From assembly GCF_000152905.1 (NCBI RefSeq), contig NZ_AAMY01000004.1, forward strand, positions 124,001 through 188,000: a stretch of DNA of 64,000 nt, in the 5' to 3' direction. This document shows positions 1 through 8,306 of this stretch, in pieces. The notes beneath the pieces were generated by a model. It ran no database searches and was not told the DNA's origin. It saw only the letters and a list, made by a program, of their open reading frames with translations. This stretch comes from Nitrobacter sp. Nb-311A (lineage in GTDB: Bacteria; Pseudomonadota; Alphaproteobacteria; Rhizobiales; Xanthobacteraceae). Position 1 is the first letter of the stretch. Each line of letters begins with the position of its first letter. The position numbers and the translations under genes were made by a program.

Positions 1-446
1 TAGCCGTATTCATAGAGGCATGCCCTAAGTGCGTTGACCAATTCGGTGCGCTGGTGAACGAGGCGTTCTCGAGCGCGAAATAAAACCGCCCGGCTTTGTT
101 GCTCCGCAGACTTCGGGTCGACGAAACGCATTTCCGCCCGCTGCGCCGCGATCACAATGGCCTCCGCGTCTGCAGCATCGTTCTTCTGTCGCTTTACAAA
201 CGGCTTCACGTAATGCGGAGCTATCAGCTTCACCTCATGACCGAGCCTGATCATCTCGCGGGCCCAGTAATGGGCGCTGCCACAAGCCTCCATCACGACT
301 GCCGCTGGAGGCAGCTCGGCCATGAACTTCAGGAAGCTCTGCCGCGATAGCTTCTTGCGGAACTTCAGCTCTCCCGTCATCGACGCAGCGTGTAGTTGAA
401 AAACAGACTTTGCCAGATCCACGCCAATCATCGTATCTTTCATCAT
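1..446 (-). CDS. IS110-family transposase, N-terminal part (runs off window)
   Basis: Reads from an ATG at 446 towards the left edge and is still open there (148 codons visible). It shows the DEDD RuvC-like catalytic domain of IS110/IS1111 transposases: GVDLAK with D10, VVMEACGSAHYW with E53, and KNDAADAEA with D90/D93. The C-terminal Transposase_20 part lies outside the window, so I cannot tell whether the gene is intact. The roughly 90 bases upstream (447-535) look like the usual untranslated IS110 leader and abut the neighbouring IS5-type element. A second ATG lies at 443. Function (known for the family): DNA transposition by a RuvC-like nuclease domain. Confidence 0.85.
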   Translation of the reverse strand, partial: MMKDTMIGVDLAKSVFQLHAASMTGELKFRKKLSRQSFLKFMAELPPAAVVMEACGSAHYWAREMIRLGHEVKLIAPHYVKPFVKRQKNDAADAEAIVIAAQRAEMRFVDPKSAEQQSRAVLFRARERLVHQRTELVNALRACLYEYG

Positions 447-539
447 GGTTGCCGTCCTTTCCGCTCAGTGGCTTCAACACCACTTTCTTGGCACATTGCG
501 ATACCGTCTGGGAGGGCGGCAACCACCCCATCTCATTGA

Positions 540-1294
540 TCAGAGCCAAAAGATGACGGCTGCTGCGATGCAGATGGCGGACATGAAGGTGTGAGCGCAT
601 CGGTCGTAACGGGTATGGATGCGCCGCCAGTCCTTGAGCCTGCCGAACATGTTCTCGATCTTGTGCCGCTGACGATAGAGTTCGCGGTCATGTTCGATCG
701 GCTTTTTACGGTTTGACTTCGACGGGATACATGGCGTGATGCCGCGCGCGGCGAGCGCCTGGCGGAGCCAGTCGGCATCGTAGCCCTTATCGGCGAGCAA
801 TTGCCTGGCGGGCGGCAGCGCATTGAGCATCAATGCAGCCCCCTTGTAATCGCTCATCTGGCCTTCGCTGAGCAGCATGATGACAGGGCGTCCCTGACCA
901 TCGCATACGGCGTGCAGCTTCGAGTTCAGGCCGCCCTTCGTGCGCCCGATACGTCGGGGAAGAGGCCCTTTTTTAAAAGGCTCGCGGCGGTGCGATGCGC
1001 CTTTAGATGGGTCGCATCGATCATCAGCCGGGATGGCTTGCCGGCCTTACGCGCCAATTCAGCAAAGATTTTGTTGAAGACGCCGAGGCGGCTCCAGCGC
1101 ACGAACCGATTGTAGATGGTCTTATGCGGACCATACTCACGCGGCGCATCGCGCCAGCGCAATCCGTTCCTGATCACGAAGATGATCCCGCTGATCACCC
1201 GCCGGTCGTCAACCCTCGCAACTCCGTGCGACAAAGGAAAATAGGGTTCGATCCGGCGCATCTGCGCCTCGGTGAGCAAAAGCAAATCAGCCAT
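540..1294 (-). CDS. IS5-family (IS427-like) transposase, two frames joined by -1 frameshift
   Basis: The first frame starts at the ATG at 1294, chosen because AGGAGG lies 7 bases upstream. It contains the DUF4096 HTH-like start (LTEAQMRRIEPYFP) and the first catalytic D (LMIDATHLKAHRTA, about D93). The second frame continues to a stop at 540 and carries the other DDE residues: D in LLADKGYDADW and E in KIENMFGRLKDW. Reading passes from one to the other at a slippery A AAA AAG (968-974). After a -1 slip the text continues as GPLPRRIGRTKGG, the expected sequence of the family, giving a protein of about 250 residues. This is how many IS5/IS427 elements are expressed, so the element may be active. 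I could not identify its terminal inverted repeats or target duplication with confidence. Confidence 0.85.
968..974 (-). promoter_or_regulatory. Programmed -1 frameshift heptamer of the IS5-type transposase
   Basis: On the minus strand the heptamer A AAA AAG sits in the orfA frame (TTA AAA AAG GGC). A -1 slip leads straight into the frame that encodes the rest of the DDE domain. Heptamers of this type are the usual recoding site in two-frame IS5/IS427 elements. Confidence 0.7.
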
Positions 1295-1365
1295 GATGAC
1301 GCCTCCTCGCGTCACCAATGAATCAGCCAATCATGCTGACCGCAAGAATTTAATAGGTCCTGATC

Positions 1366-2454
1366 CTAGGAAACTTTCGGGTGAATTGGGCTGTTATCCC
1401 AAAAATCTCGTGCGTTTGAGAGTGGATTGATTTTGAGATTGGTCCACCAGGATGCCTCGTTGCCGTGGCGGTGCAGTTCATCGTGATGCTCACGACAAAG
1501 CGGTACAGTATATTCGTCGCTGACCTTTAGTCCTAAGGCTTTCGGCTGGGCGAACCGCACATGATGAGCGTCGCAAGGTGTACGCCTACAAATGAGGCAT
1601 GGCTGAGCAGCTACGAATGCGAGATGCGCCTTGCTTCGCTGTCGGACTGTTTTAGTGCGGGGAGTGACGGAAGGCGATGATTGTGATGCTTGGGTGGATG
1701 GAGCAATGTTCTCATTGTGCTCTTGCGAAGAATCATTTGCTTGTTCGGTAACTTGGTATGTTCGCAATAGTTTGCGACAGGCAGTATCGACGATACCCGC
1801 ATCGTCTCTATTCAATGTATTTTTGTCTTTCATACGTCGGTGCGCCCATATCGCCAGAGCGTCCTCCCCGGTGACATCGTTTAGTTCCGCAAGCAATTGA
1901 TCTCGCAGCTGAGCGGAGGAATCTCGATCCAGCTGGGGTGGTTTATGAACGATTTTGGTTTGTTTCTGCCTTCCTTCTGGAAGTCGTTGGCTAGATTTTG
2001 AATGTATGCGGTCAGTATTAGTCACCGGAGGTTCCGGTGCGTCGAGATCGTCCTCACCAGCTAAGCCGACTAACGCAAATAGGGCATATCGGCGAGCATA
2101 GGTGAGCGCAGCTCCCATTCGATGAGGCGTTGCCGTTTCGCTCACAGTGCAAACTGGCCATATCGATGAAATCCATTCACCGGACGCATGCGCCAACAGC
2201 GTAGTGAGATTGATCAGGCCCGCCTCTTGGTCAATCGCCGTAGTCTGAATGGTTGCAATCTCGTGAGCACCAAGGTTCTTGCGGATAATATCGAGGCCAT
2301 TGGCCAACGATGCGTAGCGGAAGGTTTTGGCTTCTTCGCGCGGAAACGGCGAGCTAATAGTCGCAGTGAGGGTTTTTTCGGGGTTGACAAGCTCTGCTTG
2401 AGCTTTGGCTAAAGCGGCGGCGATGACGCCAATAGTTTCACTGGATCTGTGCAT
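1366..2454 (-). CDS. Erf-family single-strand annealing protein fused to HNH-like DUF968 domain
   Basis: A 362-residue protein. The start at 2454 has GGAGG 7 bases upstream. Residues about 5-150 match the Erf superfamily of phage single-strand annealing proteins: [15 protein letters not shown], then [28 protein letters not shown], the family's best conserved stretch. A variable, polar linker (about 150-275) follows. The C-terminal 85 residues form a Cys/His domain ([16 protein letters not shown], then [15 protein letters not shown]) typical of DUF968/HNH-like nucleases. It overlaps the YqaJ exonuclease gene by 17 bases, so they are surely co-transcribed; together they would resect and anneal DNA ends, as in lambda Exo/Bet. 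Base composition is AT-richer than the core genes, in line with a phage or ICE origin. Confidence 0.8.
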   Translation of the reverse strand: MHRSSETIGVIAAALAKAQAELVNPEKTLTATISSPFPREEAKTFRYASLANGLDIIRKNLGAHEIATIQTTAIDQEAGLINLTTLLAHASGEWISSIWPVCTVSETATPHRMGAALTYARRYALFALVGLAGEDDLDAPEPPVTNTDRIHSKSSQRLPEGRQKQTKIVHKPPQLDRDSSAQLRDQLLAELNDVTGEDALAIWAHRRMKDKNTLNRDDAGIVDTACRKLLRTYQVTEQANDSSQEHNENIAPSTQASQSSPSVTPRTKTVRQRSKAHLAFVAAQPCLICRRTPCDAHHVRFAQPKALGLKVSDEYTVPLCREHHDELHRHGNEASWWTNLKINPLSNARDFWDNSPIHPKVS

Positions 2455-3271
2455 TGACAGCCTCCAGATCTGCTAACTCAAAACTAATCGCTCCGCTTTT
2501 GGATCGTTTTGCGCGGATGCCGTGGCCCACAGCTTCTTTGGCATCCTCCGGTACGAGCTTCTTGAGGTCGCTCTTGGCGCTCTCATGTTCGTGGTAAGCT
2601 GCTCGTGTTCGTTGATAGATCGAGGCGAGTTCGGCCCAGCTGTTGGACGCGCTCATATCCACTACCCTAACGGCTTCTAGGCGCACCCGAGGGGTTTCGA
2701 CACCGAAGAGGCGAGGGGGCTCACCATTCTGTACGCAGCGCCAAAATTTTTTCTCTGCGGTCAAAAGGAGGTGCTGATAGAGAGGATCCGCAGGGATGGT
2801 CATTTCGACCCACTTTCCGCCACCAGTGATAATCGACAAGCTCGCGGCCTGGGCATTGGCGACCCACATATTATGCTGAAGCTGGGCCATGTGCTTTTCG
2901 GCTGCTGCTTCTTCCGAAAATGTCCACGGCAGCATGAACTTGGCTTCGAAAATGGCGTTCGTCTGTTGGATGCGACCATCCAGCGTTGCCCCCATCCATT
3001 TATGGATAGGATGATGAATTCGTCGCTGCACGTCCTTGATTGAGTGCCCAGTGCTCCGTTCAAACCAGCGGCGGTTGAGTTCTTCGGTTACGGTGCCTAA
3101 CTGAACGACAAGAACTCCAGATAGATCCTCCGGCTCGACTTCTCCGCGTTTTTCCTGCCAAAGACGAACCAGCTTTGTGAGATCCTCACCCATGATGATT
3201 TTAGCATCTGATCCGCCGATGAAGTTTCTGCGGACATTTTCCGTAGGATGCTTTGGAGGTCTTGTGGCCAT
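2438..3271 (-). CDS. YqaJ-like viral recombinase exonuclease
   Basis: A 277-residue protein. I place the start at 3271 (MATRPPKH) because GAGGAG lies 6-7 bases upstream; an in-frame ATG at 3310 would add 13 residues but has no ribosome site. Motifs of the lambda-exonuclease/YqaJ nuclease fold are visible: [11 protein letters not shown] near the N-terminus, [14 protein letters not shown] with the first acidic residue, MGATLDGR, then FEAKFM (the E-x-K motif), and QLQHNMWV. The C-terminal third (about 190-277) is helical and charged. The Erf annealing gene overlaps its 3' end, forming an exonuclease-annealase pair. Its promoter region faces a small HTH gene across an inverted repeat, so it is probably repressed by that protein. 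Confidence 0.8.
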   Translation of the reverse strand: MATRPPKHPTENVRRNFIGGSDAKIIMGEDLTKLVRLWQEKRGEVEPEDLSGVLVVQLGTVTEELNRRWFERSTGHSIKDVQRRIHHPIHKWMGATLDGRIQQTNAIFEAKFMLPWTFSEEAAAEKHMAQLQHNMWVANAQAASLSIITGGGKWVEMTIPADPLYQHLLLTAEKKFWRCVQNGEPPRLFGVETPRVRLEAVRVVDMSASNSWAELASIYQRTRAAYHEHESAKSDLKKLVPEDAKEAVGHGIRAKRSKSGAISFELADLEAVNAQIQ

Positions 3272-3302
3272 TGCATGCTCCTCGATATGATAAAGCGCAA
3301 CA

Positions 3303-3359
3303 ATCAACATTTTATGTTTATATGGTGGGGTTGTTATTGTGTCAACAGAAAATGTTGAT
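3303..3359. promoter_or_regulatory. Operator-like inverted repeat between exonuclease and HTH gene
   Basis: ATCAACATTTT (3303-3313) and AAAATGTTGAT (3349-3359) are perfect inverted copies of 11 bases, 35 bases apart. One copy lies just upstream of the exonuclease gene and the other covers the first codons of the divergent HTH gene. This placement suits an autoregulated phage-type switch. That the HTH protein binds here is an inference. Confidence 0.5.
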
Positions 3360-3602
3360 GGAATTACTGGCGCCCAGTGTAGAGCAGCGAGAGCTCTTTT
3401 GGATCTAACTCAGCCGGAATTGGCAAGAAGCGCGAAGCTCGGATTATCTACAATCGTCGATTTCGAGAAATCGCGACGTCAGATATCCGACGGGGCTGTT
3501 AGTGCAATAAGGAAAACGCTCGAGCGGCTCGGAGCTCAATTTATCCAGGAGAATGGCGGGGGCGCTGGAGTAAGGTTGCGCAGACCTACAGCCCGGCGGT
3601 GA
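3339..3602 (+). CDS. Small XRE-type helix-turn-helix regulator
   Basis: An 87-residue protein starting at GTG 3339, with GGTGGGG 8 bases upstream; the ATGs just downstream are out of frame. Residues about 12-65 form an XRE/Cro HTH: QCRAARALLDLTQPELARSA for the first helices, then LGLSTIVDFEKSRRQISDG for the recognition helix and turn. It is divergent from the exonuclease-Erf pair and shares the inverted repeat 3303-3359 with it. Likely role (inferred): repressor of the recombination genes and of itself. Many alphaproteobacterial mobile elements carry HTH proteins of this size. Confidence 0.75.
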   Translation: MSTENVDGITGAQCRAARALLDLTQPELARSAKLGLSTIVDFEKSRRQISDGAVSAIRKTLERLGAQFIQENGGGAGVRLRRPTARR

Positions 3603-3640
3603 GCCGCTATTAAAATCAGCAAAAGTTAGATGTTGGTCCG

Positions 3641-3865
3641 ATGCAAGTCTGCGCGGTGCAATTAAGGATATGGAGCGAGCAGCCGAGGAGTTCGCACGAG
3701 CCCGAGGTTCACCTATGGAAGATTCGCAAGGTCCAGTCGAAGGCCCTCGCAGAGTTGGCAAAGGCGCCCGAAGGCGATCAGGCGAAAGCCATCCGACGGC
3801 TGAGAGCATTGATCGCTACGAACGATATGCGTTCGCAATGCGGTAGCGAGCGCACAAGTTTTTGA
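3641..3865 (+). CDS. Short uncharacterised ORF downstream of the HTH gene
   Basis: A 74-residue reading frame with a helical, Ala/Arg/Lys-rich second half (KALAELAKAPEGDQAKAIRRL). An overlapping frame starts at ATG 3670 (MERAAEEFARARG) and is equally plausible as a gene. I recognise neither, and there is no clear ribosome site. The rest of 3603-3926 holds nothing else that I can name. It is AT-rich towards 3870-3920. Confidence 0.2.
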   Translation: MQVCAVQLRIWSEQPRSSHEPEVHLWKIRKVQSKALAELAKAPEGDQAKAIRRLRALIATNDMRSQCGSERTSF

Positions 3866-3926
3866 AAATTGCAAAAACGACGAAATTTAATATTTTAACA
3901 GAAACAAGAAAAGAGCAATCGTGCGA

Positions 3927-4757
3927 CTATATACCTCTCAACGCATTCAGGCTTACTGCCATCGCCGAGATCAGCGGCTTCATGAAGAACGCTTTGTTTG
4001 CAGGCGTGATGTCAGTCCGCAAGCCGTAGGTTTTCAATTCGTCAGAGACTACGGGGCCGACTGACGCGATCTTGGTGCGATCGAGCCCGGCGCGTAGCCG
4101 CTCCTCGCAGCGATGGATGCGCGCGACCTCCATAAGTCGGCGGACCTGCCCCGAACTCGTCAGTGCAATGGCATCGACACGGCCATCGGCCATTTCGTCG
4201 ATTGCTCCGATGATGTTGGCCTCTGCAGCGCCTGCATCATAGACGTACGGCAGCACCGGATCGACACTCGCGCCTTGTCGTTTGATTTTTTCAAGCAGGG
4301 CGGTGTGGTCCCGATCTGGATAAAGCTGCAGGCCGACTCGATGGTCCTGGAGATCGAACCGAGCCAGGGTCTCAGAGATGCCTTCGGATGTCGGCTTGTC
4401 AGTGGTAATCGCCGCTTCCAGTCCGATCTCGCGCAGCGCCTTGCCCGGCTTTGGACCGCGCGCAAGCGTGCGGGATTTGCCAATGGCGGCGATAAGCGCC
4501 TGATCGAGACCGATCCGGCGCGCAGCAGTGATGAGACGCCTCAACCCTTCGCCGGTCGTCAGCACCAGATCGTCATGCGGGGTCTGGATGCAACGCCTGA
4601 TCCAGTCCTCGACCGGCGCGGGATCTGGCGCGTCGCGGATGGTGAACATCGGGCATTGCAAGACCTCGGCGCCTTGCTCCGCGAGCAAGCGGGCAAACTG
4701 CGCTTCCTCTCGCGCCTCAAGGATCAGGATACGGAAACCGGACAGCCTGTCAGTCAT
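3927..4757 (-). CDS. hemD: Uroporphyrinogen-III synthase (HemD family)
   Basis: A 276-residue protein. The ATG at 4757 (MTDRLSGFRILILEAR) is preferred over an upstream TTG because the HemD fold begins here. The two Rossmann-like halves are visible: residues 8-40 (ILEAREEAQFARLLAEQGAEVLQCP) with DLVLTTGEGLRRL, and VDAIALTSSGQVRRLMEVA with KIASVGPVVSDELKTYGL near the end, the family's C-terminal signature. It would close hydroxymethylbilane to uroporphyrinogen III in tetrapyrrole synthesis. It stands alone here, whereas hemD often sits next to hemC, so a divergent paralogue with a related role cannot be excluded. Confidence 0.8.
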   Translation of the reverse strand: MTDRLSGFRILILEAREEAQFARLLAEQGAEVLQCPMFTIRDAPDPAPVEDWIRRCIQTPHDDLVLTTGEGLRRLITAARRIGLDQALIAAIGKSRTLARGPKPGKALREIGLEAAITTDKPTSEGISETLARFDLQDHRVGLQLYPDRDHTALLEKIKRQGASVDPVLPYVYDAGAAEANIIGAIDEMADGRVDAIALTSSGQVRRLMEVARIHRCEERLRAGLDRTKIASVGPVVSDELKTYGLRTDITPANKAFFMKPLISAMAVSLNALRGI

Positions 4758-4906
4758 GATCACCCAGGAGGTCAACCGTTAATCGCTTTGCAGTATTAAT
4801 TGTCCCTCTCGCAGGGTGAGTGGCGCAAGGCCGATGTAGGTGATAGAGCAGGGTGCCTGTTCGATTTCCGTCCCGATCGTCCGGTCTAACCGCCGTTCCT
4901 CCCCCC

Positions 4907-5764
4907 ATGTCCCACCATCAATATGTGCTGACGCTCTCCTGTCCCGACCGGCCGGGAATTGTGTCCGCGGTGTCGACGTTCCTGGCCCATAACGGCCAGA
5001 ACATCATCGATGCCCAACAGTTCGACGATGCCGAGACCGGCCGCTTCTTCATGCGTGTGGTGTTCAATGCCGCCGATCTCGCCGTGACGCTGCCTGCGCT
5101 GCAGACCGGATTCGGTGCGATCGCCGAGCGCTTCCGCATGACCTGGCAGATGCGCGACCGCGCCGCCCGACGAAAGGTTATGCTGCTGGTGTCGAAGTCC
5201 GATCATTGTCTGGTCGATATTCTCTATCGCTGGCGGACCAGCGAACTGAAGATGATCCCGGCCGCCATCGTCTCCAACCATCCACGCGAGACCTTTGCGC
5301 ATCTCGATTTCGACGAAATCCCATTTCATTATCTTCCAGTGACAGACAAGGCGTCGCAAGAAGCCGCGGTCCTGGAACTGGTATCGGAGACGGAAACCGA
5401 CCTAGTGGTGTTGGCGCGCTACATGCAGATCCTGTCAAACGACATGAGCGCAAAGCTTTCTGGCCGATGCATCAATATCCATCATTCGTTTCTGCCGGGG
5501 TTCAAGGGCGCGAAAGCCTATCACCAGGCCCATGAGCGCGGCGTCAAGTTGATCGGTGCGACCGCACACTACGTCACCAGCGATCTTGATGAGGGGCCGA
5601 TCATCGATCAGGACGTTGAGCGCATCAGCCATCGCGATACGCCCGAGGCGCTGGTCCGCAAGGGGCGCGACATCGAGCGGCGGGTCCTGGCGCGGGCGAT
5701 CCGGCATCACTTGGATGACCGCGTGATTCTGAACGGCCGAAAAACCGTGGTATTCATGGATTGA
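4907..5764 (+). CDS. purU: Formyltetrahydrofolate deformylase
   Basis: A 285-residue protein, usual length for PurU. The start at 4907 ([17 protein letters not shown]) begins right at the ACT domain; the reading frame is open further upstream but that part has no homology. Residues 1-80 form the ACT domain ([20 protein letters not shown]). Residues 85-285 form the formyl-transferase/hydrolase domain, with [20 protein letters not shown] (catalytic N and H) and [18 protein letters not shown] (catalytic D). The enzyme hydrolyses 10-formyl-THF to formate and THF. It is divergent from hemD with about 150 bases between. Confidence 0.93.
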   Translation: MSHHQYVLTLSCPDRPGIVSAVSTFLAHNGQNIIDAQQFDDAETGRFFMRVVFNAADLAVTLPALQTGFGAIAERFRMTWQMRDRAARRKVMLLVSKSDHCLVDILYRWRTSELKMIPAAIVSNHPRETFAHLDFDEIPFHYLPVTDKASQEAAVLELVSETETDLVVLARYMQILSNDMSAKLSGRCINIHHSFLPGFKGAKAYHQAHERGVKLIGATAHYVTSDLDEGPIIDQDVERISHRDTPEALVRKGRDIERRVLARAIRHHLDDRVILNGRKTVVFMD

Positions 5765-5787
5765 GCGGAGCCGGGGCAATCGATGTT

Positions 5788-6084
5788 TTAGTGAATCGCG
5801 CCCAGCGCGTTATCCCCCGCTGATTGGGCAACCCCTGATTGGGCAACAGTGTTATCCGCTTTCGGCGTTTGACCCTCGCGTTCACGCTGCTTGATCATCT
5901 CATTGTATTTCGCGGTACCAGGCCGTGGTGGTGCGTCCGCCGGAAGCCCGCCGGCCCAGTGCGGGAGCCCATCCGCCATTCCAGCAGCCAAATGGGAATT
6001 GATGCTGCTGCATCCACCCAGGCTGGAGATGATCCACAGGGCGCAAAGCAGGATCGGAATTCGGCGCGCGCAGCATGTCATGGC
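5788..6084 (-). CDS. Small predicted lipoprotein
   Basis: A 98-residue protein if it starts at ATG 6084 (MTCCARRIPILLCALWIIS). That start gives a lipoprotein signal peptide ending in LGGC, with the modified cysteine at about residue 24. The frame is open to 6168, but the extra residues would bury the signal. The mature part is short, Pro- and Gly-rich (HWAGGLPADAPPRPGTAKYNE), followed by a polar tail. I recognise it as a conserved hypothetical of the Bradyrhizobium group but know no function. Convergent with purU, 23 bases apart. Confidence 0.6.
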   Translation of the reverse strand, partial: AMTCCARRIPILLCALWIISSLGGCSSINSHLAAGMADGLPHWAGGLPADAPPRPGTAKYNEMIKQREREGQTPKADNTVAQSGVAQSAGDNALGAIH

Positions 6085-6345
6085 TCTATTCGTAATATCC
6101 CGCTGTGGAGATTGCGGGGCAGCGCTGGCCTTTTTGAGCATGTGATTGTCGGTAACCCGCCGTTGCATGGACGACCCTCGTTAATGTCTAGTCCAACGTG
6201 CACTATATCGCTGCCGGTATCATGACACCGACCAGCGGCTATTAAGGCTTGAGCGCAAGAATCTCATAGGATGGTTTTTGTTGAGAGTCATTTCGTCGCC
6301 GAATTTTGAAATCCGCGGTGCTCGGTGGCTGGAGGTGAAAAAGAC

Positions 6346-7035
6346 ATGGGGCGTCCGTCTCGCAAGCTACCAATATCAGGAGCGGTTGGCAGTTCTCCGG
6401 AATTCTCCCTCTCGGATCCGGATTGGAAGCAGGTTGAGATCGCGTATGGCCAAGCGCTGCCGGCAGCGGTTCGCCAGAGCATTGTGGACACAACGAATAA
6501 ATATCTCGAGTGGGAAATCTTTGAACGAAATGCCAGTGCATTGAAGCCGGCGGTGGATCGAGTGGAGGCGATCAAAACCGCATCCAACAATCTTCGGACC
6601 AAACTTTCGTCGGCGGGAGGCGTTGGGGGAGCCTTTGCGCAGTCTCTGATCAAAGAGCATTTTCATTCCGATCACCTCCGAATGGAATCCTACGACCAGC
6701 TGTTCCACGCCCTGGGTGAGGTGATGTCGTCGTTAAGCCTCGCCTGCCAAACTGCGCTCTCGGAAATGAATGACGAGGACGCTAAGGCTTTCCGGGAAGG
6801 CGCCAGCTGGGATGATTGGATTCGAGCGCTGACGAACATTGCGGAAGAACATGATCTGCCCACCGCCGCGTCCAAAGCCGGCAATCTGGATGCTGACGTC
6901 GGGCCTTTCGCTAGGTTGATCGCAGCGTTGCAGGCGCATTTGCCGAAAGAGGCCCGAAGGCACGCCAACACCAGATTGTCATCGGCGATCTATACCGCGC
7001 GGGCCAACCCCTTGAAGACAGCCGACGAGCCATAG
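6346..7035 (+). CDS. Hypothetical protein, 229 residues
   Basis: The start at ATG 6346 follows GGAGGTGA by 8 bases, a strong ribosome site; the GTG at 6325 lacks one. No signal peptide or membrane segment. The N-terminal third has an SDPDWKQVEIAYGQALP stretch and the rest is predominantly helical (KPAVDRVEAIKTASNNLRTKL; WDDWIRALTNIAEEHDLPT). The closing part resembles the accessory helices seen near phage-type genes, but I do not recognise the family. It is followed 107 bases later by a terminase-like HTH protein on the same strand, so both may be remains or cargo of a mobile element. Confidence 0.6.
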   Translation: MGRPSRKLPISGAVGSSPEFSLSDPDWKQVEIAYGQALPAAVRQSIVDTTNKYLEWEIFERNASALKPAVDRVEAIKTASNNLRTKLSSAGGVGGAFAQSLIKEHFHSDHLRMESYDQLFHALGEVMSSLSLACQTALSEMNDEDAKAFREGASWDDWIRALTNIAEEHDLPTAASKAGNLDADVGPFARLIAALQAHLPKEARRHANTRLSSAIYTARANPLKTADEP

Positions 7036-7142
7036 TCGGGACGCATTAAACTGAAGGCGCCTTTAAAAAACGTCCTGTCTCCGGCGCGAGAATTCCGGGA
7101 AACCTCCACCGATATGTCAACACGAAAGGTGGAGAGCGAAAC

Positions 7143-7649
7143 ATGGCGAAAAGGAAACGGAGGACGGGCTACAGATCGGAAGCTTGCAACCAGGTGGTTA
7201 CGCTGATGGGAAGCGGACTCTCTCTTACCGCCGCTGCTGGCGCGATGGGAGTTTCCCGTGCCACGATCAACCGCTGGATGGATGAGCACGAAGAATTCAA
7301 GGACGCTGTCGCGAGGGGGGAGGCCGCACGCGCGCTCGCCCTTGAAAGTCGTATGCTTGCCAGCGACAACACCGCCGTTATCAAGGCTTGCCACTTTGCT
7401 CTGATGAACGCTGCACCCGAGGAATGGCGTGAGAAACCCGTAGTGGAGACGGCGGTGGATCCGCTCCGTGTGCTTGCGGAGCAGATATCGGGCAGTGCAA
7501 TTCGCCCGCGAATGCCGGAGCCCAAGATCGTCGAGCACCGGCCCGCCGCGTCGCGCGAAGTACGTCAGCAGTGCGTAACCACTGATGAAGCGGATGATGA
7601 CGAGCCACGCATTCACACCGTTTCACCGGAAATCGCGGCCGGCAAATAG
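7143..7649 (+). CDS. HTH protein resembling phage terminase small subunit
   Basis: A 168-residue protein with GGAGAG upstream of ATG 7143. Residues about 15-55 hold an HTH of the terminase-small-subunit type: LMGSGLSLTAAAGAMGVSRA followed by TINRWMDEHEEFKDAVARGE. Next comes the helical AARALALESRMLASDNTAVIKACHFALMNAAPEEWREK, also typical of these proteins (DNA recognition and oligomerisation). The C-terminal 60 residues are polar. No large terminase subunit, portal or capsid gene follows, so this is an orphan; it may be a domesticated DNA-binding protein. Confidence 0.65.
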   Translation: MAKRKRRTGYRSEACNQVVTLMGSGLSLTAAAGAMGVSRATINRWMDEHEEFKDAVARGEAARALALESRMLASDNTAVIKACHFALMNAAPEEWREKPVVETAVDPLRVLAEQISGSAIRPRMPEPKIVEHRPAASREVRQQCVTTDEADDDEPRIHTVSPEIAAGK

Positions 7650-7718
7650 CTGGTCTTGCAAAGGAGGTGGTGGTCAGGACGCGCAACTTCCTGCTCAGTT
7701 CGGCGTTAAAGGTGACGC

Positions 7719-8306
7719 ATGGATATCATCGAACCCGTCAAGCGGTTGGCCGAGAAGGCCACCGGCATCAGTATTCCGAGCCGGGAAGAGGCGCTCGCCT
7801 GCGTGCGGGACGTCCGCCCGTCGCGCCTGAAATTCCGCGACGATGGCTATATCCCGAACAATCCCAAGTTTCCGCTGCTGCACTACCGGAAAGTCCTCCG
7901 GTTCGGTCGCAAGTACGATCCCGCCGCTGTCCTGGAGAAGGTGTTCAAAGTCAACGGCTGGGGCGAAGCCTGGCGCAACGGGATTTACGATTACGTTCAC
8001 TATCACTCGATGATCCACGAGGTGCTGGGGATTGCCCGCGGATCCGCTACGCTGCAGCTCGGCGGCAACAAGGGAAAGACCGTGAAAGTCAGCGCCGGCG
8101 ACGTCATTGTTATCCCGGCCGGTGTCGGCCACGAATGTTTGAAGGCAAGTGCAACCTTCCTGGTGGTCGGCGCCTATCCGCCGACCGGCACCTACAATGA
8201 ATATCGCGGCAGCTTTCAAGAGCGGGGCCAAGCGATCAAGGCCATTCGCCGTGTCGGTTTGCCAGGACGGCATCCGCTTTACGGCAGGCGCGAACCGCTT
8301 TGGTAG
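7719..8306 (+). CDS. Cupin-domain protein of the YjlB type
   Basis: A 195-residue protein with AAAGGTGA just upstream of ATG 7719. The central cupin barrel (about 85-150) shows YHSMIHEVLGIARGSATLQL (metal-ligand histidines in the first half) and GDVIVIPAGVGHECLKAS (second cupin motif). The N-terminal half (RLKFRDDGYIPNNPKFPLL) and the length match the YjlB family of Bacillus. The substrate is unknown; these proteins are thought to be small metal-dependent enzymes or sugar binders. Confidence 0.8.
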   Translation: MDIIEPVKRLAEKATGISIPSREEALACVRDVRPSRLKFRDDGYIPNNPKFPLLHYRKVLRFGRKYDPAAVLEKVFKVNGWGEAWRNGIYDYVHYHSMIHEVLGIARGSATLQLGGNKGKTVKVSAGDVIVIPAGVGHECLKASATFLVVGAYPPTGTYNEYRGSFQERGQAIKAIRRVGLPGRHPLYGRREPLW

